Shown: positions 9,700 to 17,989 of the stretch, one piece after another
Numbering within the stretch: position 1 is the stretch's first letter
Layout of the letters: each line of letters opens with the position of its first letter
Assembly (NCBI GenBank): GCA_036897625.1
Contig: JAYMTA010000996.1
Span: 1 to 22,506, forward strand
Source: Pelargonium cotyledonis
Lineage: Eukaryota > Streptophyta > Magnoliopsida > Geraniales > Geraniaceae
Length of the DNA: 22,506 nt
Reading direction: 5' to 3'
Notes under the pieces: generated by a model
Seen by the model: only the letters and a program-made list of their open reading frames with translations
What the model was told of the DNA's origin: nothing
The model's database searches: none
Position numbers and translations under genes: made by a program

Positions 9700-9885
9700 G
9701 TGCTTGTAATTGTTATGTGATTTTCATTTTCAGTCGTACCAAATGGTGCTTTCATTGCCCTCTCGTCCCATGGATGAAAATTATGCCATAATTATTCAGT
9801 TGGTTGAAAATTTGAAAACTGATCTCAAATTTTTCGGCACCAATGGCATGAGAGAGAAAATCCAGCAGAGAAAACAAGAGTTATT
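9700..9885 (+). pseudogene. 5' half of an ORF interrupted by the gypsy insertion
   Basis: From ATG 9768 the frame reads MDENYAIIIQLVENLKTDLK and on to QQRKQEL, where the chromovirus entered. If the insertion and one TTATT copy are ignored, the frame continues without shift into 15451-15694. The ATG lies just after a 19-bp string (9744-9762) identical to the primer-site region of the chromovirus but in the opposite orientation. That makes this a candidate gag start of an older LTR element. A cellular gene exon is the alternative, since a good acceptor (tttcattttcag) ends at 9733. The product is not recognised. Confidence 0.5.
9881..9885. repeat. Left target-site duplication TTATT
   Basis: TTATT directly precedes the left LTR and is repeated at 15446-15450. 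Five bases is the expected duplication length for a Ty3/gypsy integrase. Confidence 0.9.
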
Positions 9886-10461
9886 TGGTGTGCTCTTAAG
9901 CTAAATTTCAGAGAAAAACTTGAGGAACAAATTGGAAGCAAATAAGGAAACTCAGTTTAGCAGCTACTGAGTAGCTTTCATTGAATTAAAAGGGAATTAC
10001 AAAGATAAACATTCAAGCAATCATCAAAAATTGCAGGAATTGGTACAAGTTCATAGGAACAGAAGCAAGGAGGAAGAAGAAACAAGCCACAATACTCAAC
10101 AACCCTAATCAGTGACTATCGCTTAATATTTATACTCCTACAACCAGCCAGGTGTTATCTTTTCCCTGGAGCTGCGCCTAACGGTTGCTTAGCCTCATCA
10201 TTGAGCTGAATTCCTCCATCGTGCACTGAATTGGATGAGTTGGATGTACCTGCAGCAGAACGTTGCTTTGGTCCCAAGTCAGCTCCAACTGTTTGAATCT
10301 TTTCTTTCTTCTCAGCCAAGACGACACTATTTCTCTTCTTTTCTTCTTTCCTTTCACTAATCCAAACGTTGTCGTTTCCCTCATGAGTTTGGTCCCTCGA
10401 AACGCAGTCGTTCTTTCCTTCTTCTTCCCTTTCTTCTCCAACGGTCATATCTGGTTCACCA
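9886..10461 (-). repeat. 3' LTR (left on the plus strand), 576 bp
   Basis: It begins TGGTGTGCTC and ends GGTTCACCA on the plus strand, with TGGTG/CACCA inverted ends. It is collinear with 14869-15445. In minus orientation it keeps a perfect TATAAATA at 10134-10127. Confidence 0.95.
10127..10134 (-). promoter_or_regulatory. TATA box in the 3' LTR
   Basis: TATAAATA in minus orientation is the likely core promoter of the LTR. The matching place in the 5' LTR (15110-15117) reads CATAAATA. Confidence 0.6.
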
Positions 10462-10502
10462 TTACTCTCCCCATTTAGAACCACCTTTTCTTCAAGGTGC
10501 AA
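10155..10502 (-). pseudogene. Polyprotein C-terminal frame running through the polypurine tract into the 3' LTR
   Basis: The frame starts in the interior as HLEEKVVLNGESNGEPD; the codons for NGES coincide with the polypurine tract. It then continues about 100 codons inside the LTR to a stop at 10155. The LTR-coded part is highly charged (Glu/Lys-rich) and low in hydrophobics. The matching frame in the 5' LTR (15127-15432) is also open, which argues that coding there was once under selection. Some plant chromoviruses are known to extend integrase coding into the LTR. Confidence 0.6.
10462..10478 (-). other. Polypurine tract
   Basis: In minus orientation AAATGGGGAGAGTAA abuts the TGGTGAACC start of the 3' LTR. 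This is the expected place and composition of the second-strand primer of an LTR retrotransposon. Confidence 0.85.
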
Positions 10503-10650
10503 GTTTGGGAACTGGTGGACGATTGCTCTAAGATCTTCACATTGAGGTGAGCAATTTCTCGTGTTGTATCGAACCAGAAGTTGAGGAATCCATTTCCCTT
10601 ATCTATAAATTCTTCTTGTCCTGAGAATTGTAGGTTCAATACCCTAATTA
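10480..10650 (-). pseudogene. Chromodomain-like remnant
   Basis: Downstream of the integrase C-terminal domain the minus strand codes for pieces like PQLLVRYNTRNCSPQCEDL and IVHQFPNLHLEEK. They match the pattern of plant chromodomains (Q-V-L-V-x-W ... A-T-W-E-D ... F-P-x-F-x-L-E-D-K). The aromatic Trp positions expected of a methyl-lysine cage are not seen, and a stop interrupts the start. Chromodomains steer integration to heterochromatin; this one is degenerate. Confidence 0.55.
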
Positions 10651-11528
10651 GCAGCTTGTTGCTGGAGCAGAAGAGCTTGTATGTGTTGGTGCAGAGGGTC
10701 ACCTTTGAATGGCTTCAGTAAGGAGATGTGCAAAACATGGTGGATTTTGGAGTGACTAGGAAATGCTAACTTGTACGCAACCTCTCCAATTCTTTGTGTG
10801 ACCTGAAAAGGTCCAAAGTATTTGAATCCCATCTTTTGATTCTTTCTGAGAGCCAGAGAGTGTTGTCTGTATGGTTGTAACTTGACCAAAACCCAGTCTC
10901 CAATCTAAAAACTTGTCTCTCTTCTATTTTTATCTTTCAGTTTCTTCATTCTGTCTTGTGCCTTCTTCAAGTTGCTGTGCAATTTCTGTAAAATTAGGTC
11001 CCTTATCATGAGGCTTTGCTCCACTTTGATGTCACCAGACTCCATGGGAATGTAGCTTGTAATTGTTGGTGGAGGTCTGCCATATAAGACTTGGAAGGGA
11101 GACATTCTTGCTGCACTGTGATAGATAGTGTTGTACCAATACTCACCCCAATGAAGATAAAAGAACTATTTTGTTGGGGCCTCATTTACAAAACACCTCA
11201 AATACATTTCTAAGGTTTTGTTTAGAGATTCTGATTGCCCATCAGTCTGAGAGTGGTAGGCTGAACTCATTGATAAAGTAGTCCCTTGAAGCTTGAATAA
11301 CTCTCTCCAAAATTTGTTAGTGAACACCTTGTCTCTATTAGAAACTATAGAAGCAGGTATGCCATGTAATCTCACAATGTCAGTGGCAAATTTCTTAGCC
11401 ACTGATTCACTTGTATAAGAAGGTTTGCGAGGAGAAAAAGGGGCATATTTAGTGAATCTGTCAATAACCACCATTATAATAGTGTAACCTTGTGATAGAG
11501 GCAAGCATGTGATGAAATTCATGGCCAC
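10644..11528 (-). pseudogene. Integrase core and C-terminal domain, broken
   Basis: 11528-11166 holds the core: MAMNFITCLP, then VVIDRFTKYAPF, IVSNRDKVFT and QTDGQSESLNKTLE. Plant gypsy integrases usually have Asp in M-D-F and S-D-R-D; both are Asn here, while the Glu of the third motif is kept. Two of three catalytic residues are therefore lost, each explained by a single G-to-A change. 11105-10905 continues with SPFQVLYGRPPPT, and 10889-10644 holds the GPY/F-type tail (FGPFQVTQRIGEVAYKL, KIHHVLHISLLK). Stops separate the pieces near 11106-11165 and 10890-10904. Confidence 0.85.
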
Positions 11529-11564
11529 ATCAGTCCAAACTGAGGATGGTATAGGTAGTAGTTG

Positions 11565-11900
11565 TCACAATCTTGTCGCAACTTTGTTTTCTTGTTTAGC
11601 TTTCTGACAGATTTGGCATTTGTGCACATGTTCCTCTACATCTTTATACATTCCCTCCCAATAAAAACCTGCAGCAAGTCTTTTAGAGGTCCTCTTTACC
11701 CCAACATGTCCTCCAATAGGTGAATTATGGATCTCAGAGAGTAGTTGTTGCTTAATAACTGAAGTTGTAAGAATGAATAGCTTGCCATTGTAAAAGATCA
11801 ACTTATCAATGATTGAGTACCTTGCATCATTTAAGATCCCCTGTAGTAATTTGTTGCAGAAGTCATCCCCCTCTTGGTTTTGTTTTAACTGAAAAATCAC
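11565..11900 (-). pseudogene. Integrase N-terminal HHCC zinc-binding domain
   Basis: The frame has His58, His65, Cys95 and Cys98 in the order H-x6-H-x29-C-x2-C, within HNSPIGGHVGVKRT and HVHKCQICQKAK. This is the intact zinc-binding module that precedes the integrase core. A stop after 11565 separates it from the core domain. Confidence 0.9.
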
Positions 11901-11906
11901 ATTAAA

Positions 11907-12300
11907 CTATGGTATAGAGAAACCTTGAATAGCCATATATGATAGCCCATCTGCAACTTTGTTTTCTTTTCCTAGCTTAAACTCAATGTTGTAGTCATGT
12001 CCCAAGAGCTGATGAACCAAGCAATTTTGTTGTTCTGGGCTTTGTAGTATTTGGTCATGCATACATTTGATGCTCTGATGATCTGTTCTCATTGTGAATT
12101 TGTGTCCCAGTAAATAAGACCTCCATTTTTTAACAGCTTGCTCAATAGCAAAGAGCTATCTGATATAAGCTGATTGCTTCTATATTCGAGGAGAGAACTT
12201 TTGTGAATAGAAGGCCAGAGGATGACCATTTTGGCTTAACACAACACCTAGACCAGAGCCTGAATCATCAGTTTCAATGATGAATTTCTACGAGAAGTTA
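11907..12300 (-). pseudogene. RNase H domain, broken
   Basis: From about 12281 the minus strand reads ETDDSGSGLGVVLSQNGHPL AFYS, the first catalytic Asp motif of gypsy RNase H. 12092-11907 then gives MRTDHQSIKCM and IEFKLGKENKVADGLS, the closing TDH and N-x-x-AD-x-LS motifs. Stops near 12180 and 12150 interrupt it. Confidence 0.85.
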
Positions 12301-12403
12301 GGTAATTGCAACACAAGAGCCTGAATCACATCTTGTTTTAGTTCTTCAAAAGCATTGGTTGCTTGAGCACACCAAGTGAATGAGTCTTTTTTGAGAAGGT
12401 TTG

Positions 12404-13494
12404 TCATAGTGGCAACAATTTTTGAAAACCCCCTAAAAATCCTCTTAATTGCTTGAGATTTGTAGGTCTCTTCCACTCCAAAATGGCTCTCACCTTTTCA
12501 GGGTCCATGGTAACCCCACATCTAGTAATAATGTGACCCAAATAATCAAAGCTTGATTTCCCAAAAGAGCATTTTGAAAACTTGACATACATGCAGTTGT
12601 CTTGTAAGGTTTGGAGAGTTTTGTGCAGGTCCTGAATGTGCTGATTCCATGTTTTACTGTATACTAGGATGTCATCAAAGAAAACCAGTGAAGACATCCT
12701 GAGTTGATCTCCGAGCACCTCATTCATCAAGGCTTGAAATGTAGAGGGGGCATTGCTAATACCAAATAGCATCACAAGCCACTGGTAATGACCAACATAT
12801 GTCCTGAAAGCTATTTTGTGTTTGTCCTCCTCATTCAGCAAAATATGATGGTATCCACTCCTGAGATCTAATTTGGAGAACTAAGCTGCTCTATGCAGCT
12901 CATCTATAGTTCTTCCACTGTTGTCATATGGAATCTATCTTTAATGGTGATGTTTTTTAGTGCCCTATAGTTAACACAAAACCTCCATGTGACATCCTTT
13001 TTTTTTACTAGAATGACAGGTGCTGAGTAGGGACTTGTGTTGAGCTCAATAAGACCTTCTTGTAGCAGCTCTGCAATGATTCTCTCTATTTTATTTTTCT
13101 GAGAGAATGGGTATCTATATGGTTTGACATTGGTAGGTTTAGCATTGGGTTCCAAGGGAATGGTATGGTCAAAAGCTCTTTGAGGTGGCAATGTGTCTAG
13201 TTTGGTAAAAACTTCAGAGTGTAGGTAAAGGAAAAGAGTGATGTCATGGTGTAAATCTGGTGTGATGGTGAATGTTGTGTCTGGATTATTGGGATATGGT
13301 ATTGCTTCAATGGAGTACATCTTAACAATTGCTTTAGTTCTAACCATTCTTATGAGGTGGTGGAATTGGGCTTGTTTGATTGCAGTTTTCTCTCCTTGTA
13401 ACTGCATAAACTTGTTGTTGAGGTAAAATTTGAGGACCATGCTTTGATAATCAGTGAGGAAAGGGCCTAGAGTGGCTAGCCACTGAACCCCCAT
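12404..13494 (-). pseudogene. Reverse transcriptase, frameshifted
   Basis: 13494-12904 contains AFDHTIPLEPNAKPTNVKPY, YRYPFSQKNKIERIIAELL, YSAPVILVKKKD and the N-Y-R-A-L-K motif. The frame shifts near 12905 and has a TAG near 12882, before KLDLRSGYHH with the first catalytic Asp. 12841-12404 holds FGISNAPSTFQALMN and FFDDILVYSK (FFDD codons at 12682-12671). All three Asp are present, but the protein cannot be made in one piece. Confidence 0.95.
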
Positions 13495-13497
13495 AAC

Positions 13498-13780
13498 CTA
13501 GTCTGCTCCCCAAAGAGGTGCTACCGTAAGAGGAACTGTAAGAGTGTGGGACTGAATCACCAGAGGTACCTCTTTGAAAACTCCCTCAGCTTTCAATATG
13601 TGGCCACTTCCCACTCTGACTGAGAACTGAGGGCATTGTTGAATCCCAAGCCCCAGGGCATGTGCAATTCGTGGTTGGATGAAATTGTGAGAGCTTCCAT
13701 TATCAACTAATACAGAGAGGTGTACACCATTAATAGATCCCTGAAATCTCATGGTAGATATGTCTTGGCTTCCTGATAGG
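13498..13780 (-). pseudogene. Aspartic protease domain with altered active site
   Basis: The codons at 13710-13681 read LVDNGSSHNF, followed by IQPRIAHALG. Plant gypsy proteases have D-S/T-G at this place; here it is D-N-G, one base (AGT to AAT) from DSG. Retropepsins need Ser or Thr beside the catalytic Asp, so activity is doubtful. Confidence 0.85.
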
Positions 13781-14838
13781 GCACAGTAAGAAAGAGCTGC
13801 TAACTCTTTTGTGTTTTGTGTTTTTGGGTGGAGGGTCTGAAGCTTGTTGATCATCACAGGGAGATAAAAGTTGGTCATGTAGGAAAGTTTCTTCCGACAT
13901 GTCAATGTGTAGGTATTTAGGTTTGTTTGGGCAGTTGTGAGTTGGAGTATACTTGTCATCACAAGTGAAACATTGACCCAGTGTTCTTCTCCTTTGGATT
14001 TCCATTTAGGTAAGGTGTTTGGTGTTGTCTGGTGGTCTGGGATTCTGGGTTGTTCTTGGTGGTCTCGGTAGGATTGTTTGGTTACAAGGTGGTTTGTTGT
14101 AAGGTCGAGTATAGGGTGGGGCTCTGTGAGTTTTGAGCCTGGTTTCATGCAGTTTTGCCAAGCCTACTGCAATGGATATTGAGGTTAGACACGCAGCTAT
14201 CAACTCGCTTTGGATTTCAGATTTCAACCCTCCAATAAACACATCAATAATCATGGCCTCAGATAAACCATCACTTCTATTGAGATATAAGCAAAAATTG
14301 GAATAGTACTTTGCTACAGAAGATTGGCCCTGTTGTAGCTTAATCAAAGCTCTCCTAGGATTTTCAAACTCAAAGCGACCATATTGTTCAATTAAAGCTC
14401 TACTGAAACTTTTCCAATCGAAAAACTGACCCAGCTCCTTCAAACTTTGGAACCAATTGATGATAGACCATTCCATATGAGCTTCTGCTAACATTAGCTT
14501 GCTTCACTCATTCATTTTATAGATGGAAAAATAAGCTTCTGCTCGGGCCATCCATTTGAATGGATATGAGCCTGAGAACTCTGGGAAATACACAACATTT
14601 TTGTCAATATTACCAGCAAACGAAAGTTCTGACCTGTATCTTGGGTGAGTTGTGGTGCTAGAGAGCTAGAATCTGCACTGATTTCTGGGTTTTTGAGCCT
14701 CATTGATGCTATGATTTGATCGAGTTTGGCATCTATCAACTCTTGCTTGGATTTCAGGCTGGACATCTCCTCCATTACAACTGTGTGATTCTCTTCAAGA
14801 GTATTAATTCTTTCTCCATGGGTTTCTGGGTTTACCAT
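13781..14838 (-). pseudogene. gag with zinc knuckle, frameshifted
   Basis: The ATG at 14838 starts MVNPETHGERINTLEENHT, with a predicted coiled coil (VVMEEMSSLKSKQELIDAKL). 14494-14006 holds the capsid-like gag core (LQQGQSSVAKYYSNFCLYL, MIIDVFIGGLKSEIQSEL), and 14005-13900 a zinc knuckle CFTCDDKYTPTHNC. Stop near 14500 and frame changes near 14005 break it. Confidence 0.85.
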
Positions 14839-14846
14839 GATGGCAT

Positions 14847-14865
14847 GAGGGCAATGAAAGCACCA
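14847..14865 (-). other. Primer-binding site
   Basis: Three bases after the 5' LTR end, the minus strand reads TGGTGCTTTCATTGCCCTC. The starting TGG complements a tRNA CCA end. I cannot name the tRNA; it is not initiator Met. The same 19 bases occur in the left flank at 9744-9762. Confidence 0.65.
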
Positions 14866-14868
14866 AAA

Positions 14869-15445
14869 TGGTATGCTCTTAAGCAAAATTTCAGAGAAAA
14901 ACTTGAGGAACAAATTGGAAGCAAATAAGAAAACTCAGTTTAGTAGCTACTGAGTAACTTTCATTGAATTGAAAGGGAATTACAAAGATAAACATTCAAA
15001 CAATCATCACAAATTGCAGGAATAGGTATAAGTTCATAGGAACGTAAGCAAGGAGGAAGAAGAAACAAGCCATAATACTCAACAACCCTAATCAGTGACT
15101 ATTGCTTAATATTTATGCTCCTGCAACTAGCCAGGTGTTATCTTTTCCCTAGAGCTGCGCCTAACGGTTTGCTCAGCCTCATCATTGAGTTGAATTCCTC
15201 CATCGTGCATTGAATTGGATGAGCTGGTTGTACCTGCAGCTGAACTTTGCTTTGGTCCCAAGTCAGCTCCAGCTGTTTGAATCTTTTCTTTCTTCTCAGC
15301 TAAGACGACACCGTTTCTCTTCTTTTCTTCTTTCCTTTCATTAATCCAAACGTTGTCGTTTCCCTCATGAGTTTGGTCCCTCAAAACGCAATCGCTCTTT
15401 CCCTCTTCTTCCCTCTCTTCTCCAACGGTCATATATGGTTCACCA
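14869..15445 (-). repeat. 5' LTR (right on the plus strand), 577 bp
   Basis: It runs from TGGTATGCTC to GGTTCACCA on the plus strand and is collinear with 9886-10461. It has about 37-38 differences including one 1-bp indel, mostly transitions. The TATA-box position reads CATAAATA, so the promoter of this copy may be weak. Confidence 0.95.
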
Positions 15446-15450
15446 TTATT
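15446..15450. repeat. Right target-site duplication TTATT
   Basis: Second copy of the 5-bp duplication that precedes the left LTR at 9881-9885. Confidence 0.9.
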
Positions 15451-15694
15451 GAAGGTGGATAAAATCTTAGTCCATATTCGAAGTTTGTTCAGGTGCAGCT
15501 CTCAATGTATCGATGATGATATTTTAATTCATATTCAACATCTCTTTGATGAGGATTTAGATGAGGTTGCTACAAAGTTGGAGTGGGTAAATATTTGGGA
15601 CTCGAATTTCGCAAACAAGCTTGAAGAAAATGGCGCACAACAAGTGTTTGATGAATTGTTTGACAGAAAATTAGGTATATATGAATATCAATGA
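15451..15694 (+). pseudogene. 3' half of the ORF interrupted by the gypsy element
   Basis: The frame continues that of 9768-9885: LKVDKILVHIRSLFRCSSQC, later TKLEWVNIWDSNFANKLEE and QQVFDELFDRKLGIYEYQ before TGA at 15692-15694. It is rich in Leu, Asp and Glu, with no motif I can assign. A one-base frame change near 15690 would extend it through the target site of the MITE (MQDYGWLWDDK). I cannot say whether it is a gag fragment or a captured cellular exon. Confidence 0.45.
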
Positions 15695-15706
15695 GATGCA
15701 AGATTA

Positions 15707-16379
15707 TGGATGGCCAGTGGCGAAGCCAACTCCTAATCTAAGTGTAGGCACAATATTTTTCAATTAAAAATTTTAAAACTTAATCAATAGTTATTTCTTA
15801 AAATTTTGAGTTAAAATTAATACTCATTGAATTGATCAAATTTTGTATGAGATACGATAATGAATATGAGAGTATTTATGAATAAACTACACGCGCGCGC
15901 ACACACACAAATAAAAGAATAATTGAAGAAACAAAAAAAAAAAACTATGAGCATTGTAATTGTATGTTAAATTATAATAAACTCCTTTCTAGAAGTACTA
16001 TGTGTCTAGAATGCAAGCATTTATCTCATGTAAGATGGCAAGTGTCCTAACATTTATACAATTATAACATCCAACCGCACAAGTGTCATTTAGGTGTTTA
16101 GAGTATAGGACTCCATTATTCCTATAAATATGTATGTAGTATATTGTAAAAATCATCTCGAAGAAAATTAGTAGCTCACATTAGTATTGCTTTAATAACA
16201 AGTTCATTTTTTTTATTCTATACTAAAAATTGGATCCGGATTGAATTGAGATAATTTATTTAAAGAGATAAATATAAATTAATAGGACAAGAAAACATAT
16301 AAATATAAATCGAATTTATAGGGCTAGGGCGGGCCTATGCCTACTACGGCCCACCTTTGGCTCTGCCTCTGTGGATGGC
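15707..16379. mobile_element. hAT-like MITE, 657 bp (15715-16371), with 8-bp target duplications
   Basis: TGGATGGC at 15707-15714 is repeated at 16372-16379. Inside, CAGTGGCGAAGCCAA (15715) and TTGGCTCTGCCTCTG (ending 16371) form imperfect terminal inverted repeats, 12 of 15 matching. The 8-bp duplication and CAG-TGGC ends fit hAT-type non-autonomous elements. The interior is AT-rich with no coding region and holds a (CG)n(CA)n tract at 15892-15909. Confidence 0.85.
15892..15909. repeat. (CG)n(CA)n microsatellite
   Basis: Alternating purine-pyrimidine run cgcgcgcgcacacacaca inside the MITE. Confidence 0.8.
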
Positions 16380-16649
16380 TATGGGATGACAAACCCAATT
16401 TCAATTGTTGGAAACTTAAATTTAACTCTAAATGTTTAATGGTAAGTGATTGATGGATCTATGGCTACACAAAATGTTGAAAACCTCAAATGACCTACTA
16501 GTATTGGCACTACTATTGGTTATCAATTGAGAGAATCAGACTGAAAGAAAAAAGTTGCAGACAATGGCGCACCTAAGGTGTTTGGGTATGGAGTGCAACA
16601 TGATGTAGGACTGTGAATGGGGTTGGAATTTCAATCATGATTTCGTTGT
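16380..16649. other. Unassigned interval before the captured fragments
   Basis: There is no convincing gene. A short frame (NFNCWKLKFNSKCLM) continues from the MITE target site, and a segment near 16560-16615 looks weakly coding. Neither is recognised. Confidence 0.4.
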
Positions 16650-16825
16650 CTTAAAGTTAAACATGAGAATTTATTACCGGCAATGACGAAAATCGTGGGG
16701 ACACTGGGTCCGAGGTCTCGATCAGTTGAAGTTATTTCCAGTTGCCTCAAGGATAGTATACATGTGGCTTAATTTGATTTTTCGTGGGGCAGCCCTGAAT
16801 ATCACCATGAATTAGAGAATGAGCT
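16650..16825 (+). pseudogene. Pyruvate kinase fragment (cytosolic plant type)
   Basis: From about 16653 the frame reads VKHENLLPAMTKIVGTLGPR, SRSVEVISSCLKDSIHVA, a TAA stop where Arg is expected, then FDFSWGSPEYHHE. Plant cytosolic pyruvate kinases have P-A-x-T-K-I-V-G-T-L-G-P-x-S-R-S-V-E-V-I ... V-A-R-F-D-F-S-W-x-x-x-E-Y-H-Q-E at the N-terminus, where the Arg helps bind phosphoenolpyruvate. Only about 55 residues remain, with no intron. Similarity ends near 16825; the next 80 bp are not pyruvate kinase. It is a dead fragment in the same orientation as the oligopeptidase remnant. Confidence 0.8.
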
Positions 16826-16904
16826 TGCTGGAAATGATATATATATTTTGGATAAAACTTATCAAGATAACGTGAAAACACTTGTATTGGGATATAATTC
16901 GAAT

Positions 16905-17975
16905 TTAAGGAGAATGATTTGGAGAGGATTTTAGATAAATTATCGATGGTTTAGCAGATAGTTAATAATCTTAAATCAGTTAAGGATTCCGCCGGGCATC
17001 GTGCTGCCATTGGAGAAGTGCAAGTTTGCTCTCTCAAGGTGGGACAGAGCAAAAGAATACACATCGCATTTAAAGTTATTCAACAATCTCCCGAGTGACA
17101 GACAATGAGTGACGCTCGTAAACGAGTAGCTAAAGGGCAAGTGAAGGATGTGTTCTTAGTGGTGTGGCTTTTGAAGATGATGAAAGAGAACAATTCAACA
17201 AAATTGATCAGAAACTAGAAAGACTATCACACAATTTTGGGAAGAATTTTTTGGTTGCTACAAAGGAATTCGAAAAATTAGTTACATAGAAGAAAGATGC
17301 AGCAGGATTGCCTGCTAGTGCTCTTGGTTTGGTTGCACCAACAATAGTTTCGAGGATGCAACTACCGATCGAGAATGGGCCATGAGTATTTACAATGGAT
17401 GCAACAAGTTTTCTCCCGAACAATTCAACAAAATTGATCAAAAACTAGAAAGACTATCACACAAATTTGGGAAGAATGTTTTGGTTGCTACAAAGGAATT
17501 TGAGAAATTAGTTACATAGAAGAAAGATGTAGCAGGATTGCCTGCTAGTGCTCTTGGTTTGGTTGCACCAACAATAGTTTCGAGGGGGTACAAGGATGCA
17601 ACTACCGATCGAGAATGGGCCATGAGTATTTACAATGGATGCAACAAGTTTTCTCCCCATCTTGCAGTATTCTCAAAATAGGATTGTGTGTGAAGAAGTC
17701 TACCGAGCTCATATAACTCGTGCTTCAAGTAGAGATTTGAATAATTCACCGATCATCGACCAAATTTTAAAGCTTAGGTTGGAAAAGGCTAAGTTTCTCA
17801 ACTACAATAACTATGTTGAGATAAACATGGCAACCAAAATGGCTACAATCCATAGCGCACAAGAGCTTTTGGAAAATACATTATAGTGCTTCTTGGGATC
17901 CTGATGTCAAAGATTTGGAAAGCCTACAAAATTTCACCAAGGAGCAAGGTGTTGTAGAAGCTAATGATTTAAGGC
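16905..17975 (+). pseudogene. Oligopeptidase A (M3 thimet oligopeptidase family) fragment, intron-less
   Basis: The order of matching pieces follows plant oligopeptidase A: IVNNLKSVKDSAGHRAAIGE and SDARKRVAKGQVKD near 16960-17150, VAFEDDEREQFNKIDQKLER at 17165 onward, FLVATKEFEKLVT, a TAG, then KKDAAGLPASALGLVAPTIV. From 17635 follow MDATSFLPILQYSQNR, CEEVYRAHITRASSRDLN, QILKLRLEKAKF and NYNNYVEINMATKMAT, then SWDPDVKDLESLQNFTKEQG to 17970. About 257 residues of the N-terminal half are covered without introns, as in a processed copy. The C-terminal HEXXH zinc site is absent. There are several frameshifts and stops. Members degrade short peptides in cytosol and organelles; this one cannot. Confidence 0.9.
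17188..17660 (+). repeat. 230-bp tandem duplication inside the oligopeptidase pseudogene
   Basis: Copy 1 starts gaacaattcaacaaaattg at 17188 and copy 2 at 17418. Copy 2 carries a 10-bp string (near 17585) that copy 1 lacks, plus a few point changes. Both copies keep the same TAG inside LVT-KKD, so the stop came before the duplication. Confidence 0.95.
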
Positions 17976-17989
17976 AATGAGATACATGA

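Larger units (their letters stand above)
9886..15445 (-). mobile_element. Ty3/gypsy chromovirus, 5.56 kb, inactivated
   Basis: A full-length element on the minus strand with two LTRs, 5-bp target duplications, primer site, polypurine tract and the order gag, protease, reverse transcriptase, RNase H, integrase, chromodomain-like region. That order, with integrase after RNase H, marks Ty3/gypsy. The compact size and C-terminal chromodomain-like remnant fit a plant chromovirus of Reina-like size; the clade is not proven. Each coding segment carries stops, frameshifts or active-site changes, so it is not autonomous. The LTRs differ at about 37-38 of 577 positions by hand count (about 93.5% identity), so the insertion is old. 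Confidence 0.95.

Noticed and set aside
10263..10478. Plus-strand 71-codon frame in the left LTR
   Set aside because: It is the antisense shadow of the Lys/Glu-rich minus-strand frame; it is rich in Phe/Leu only because of that.
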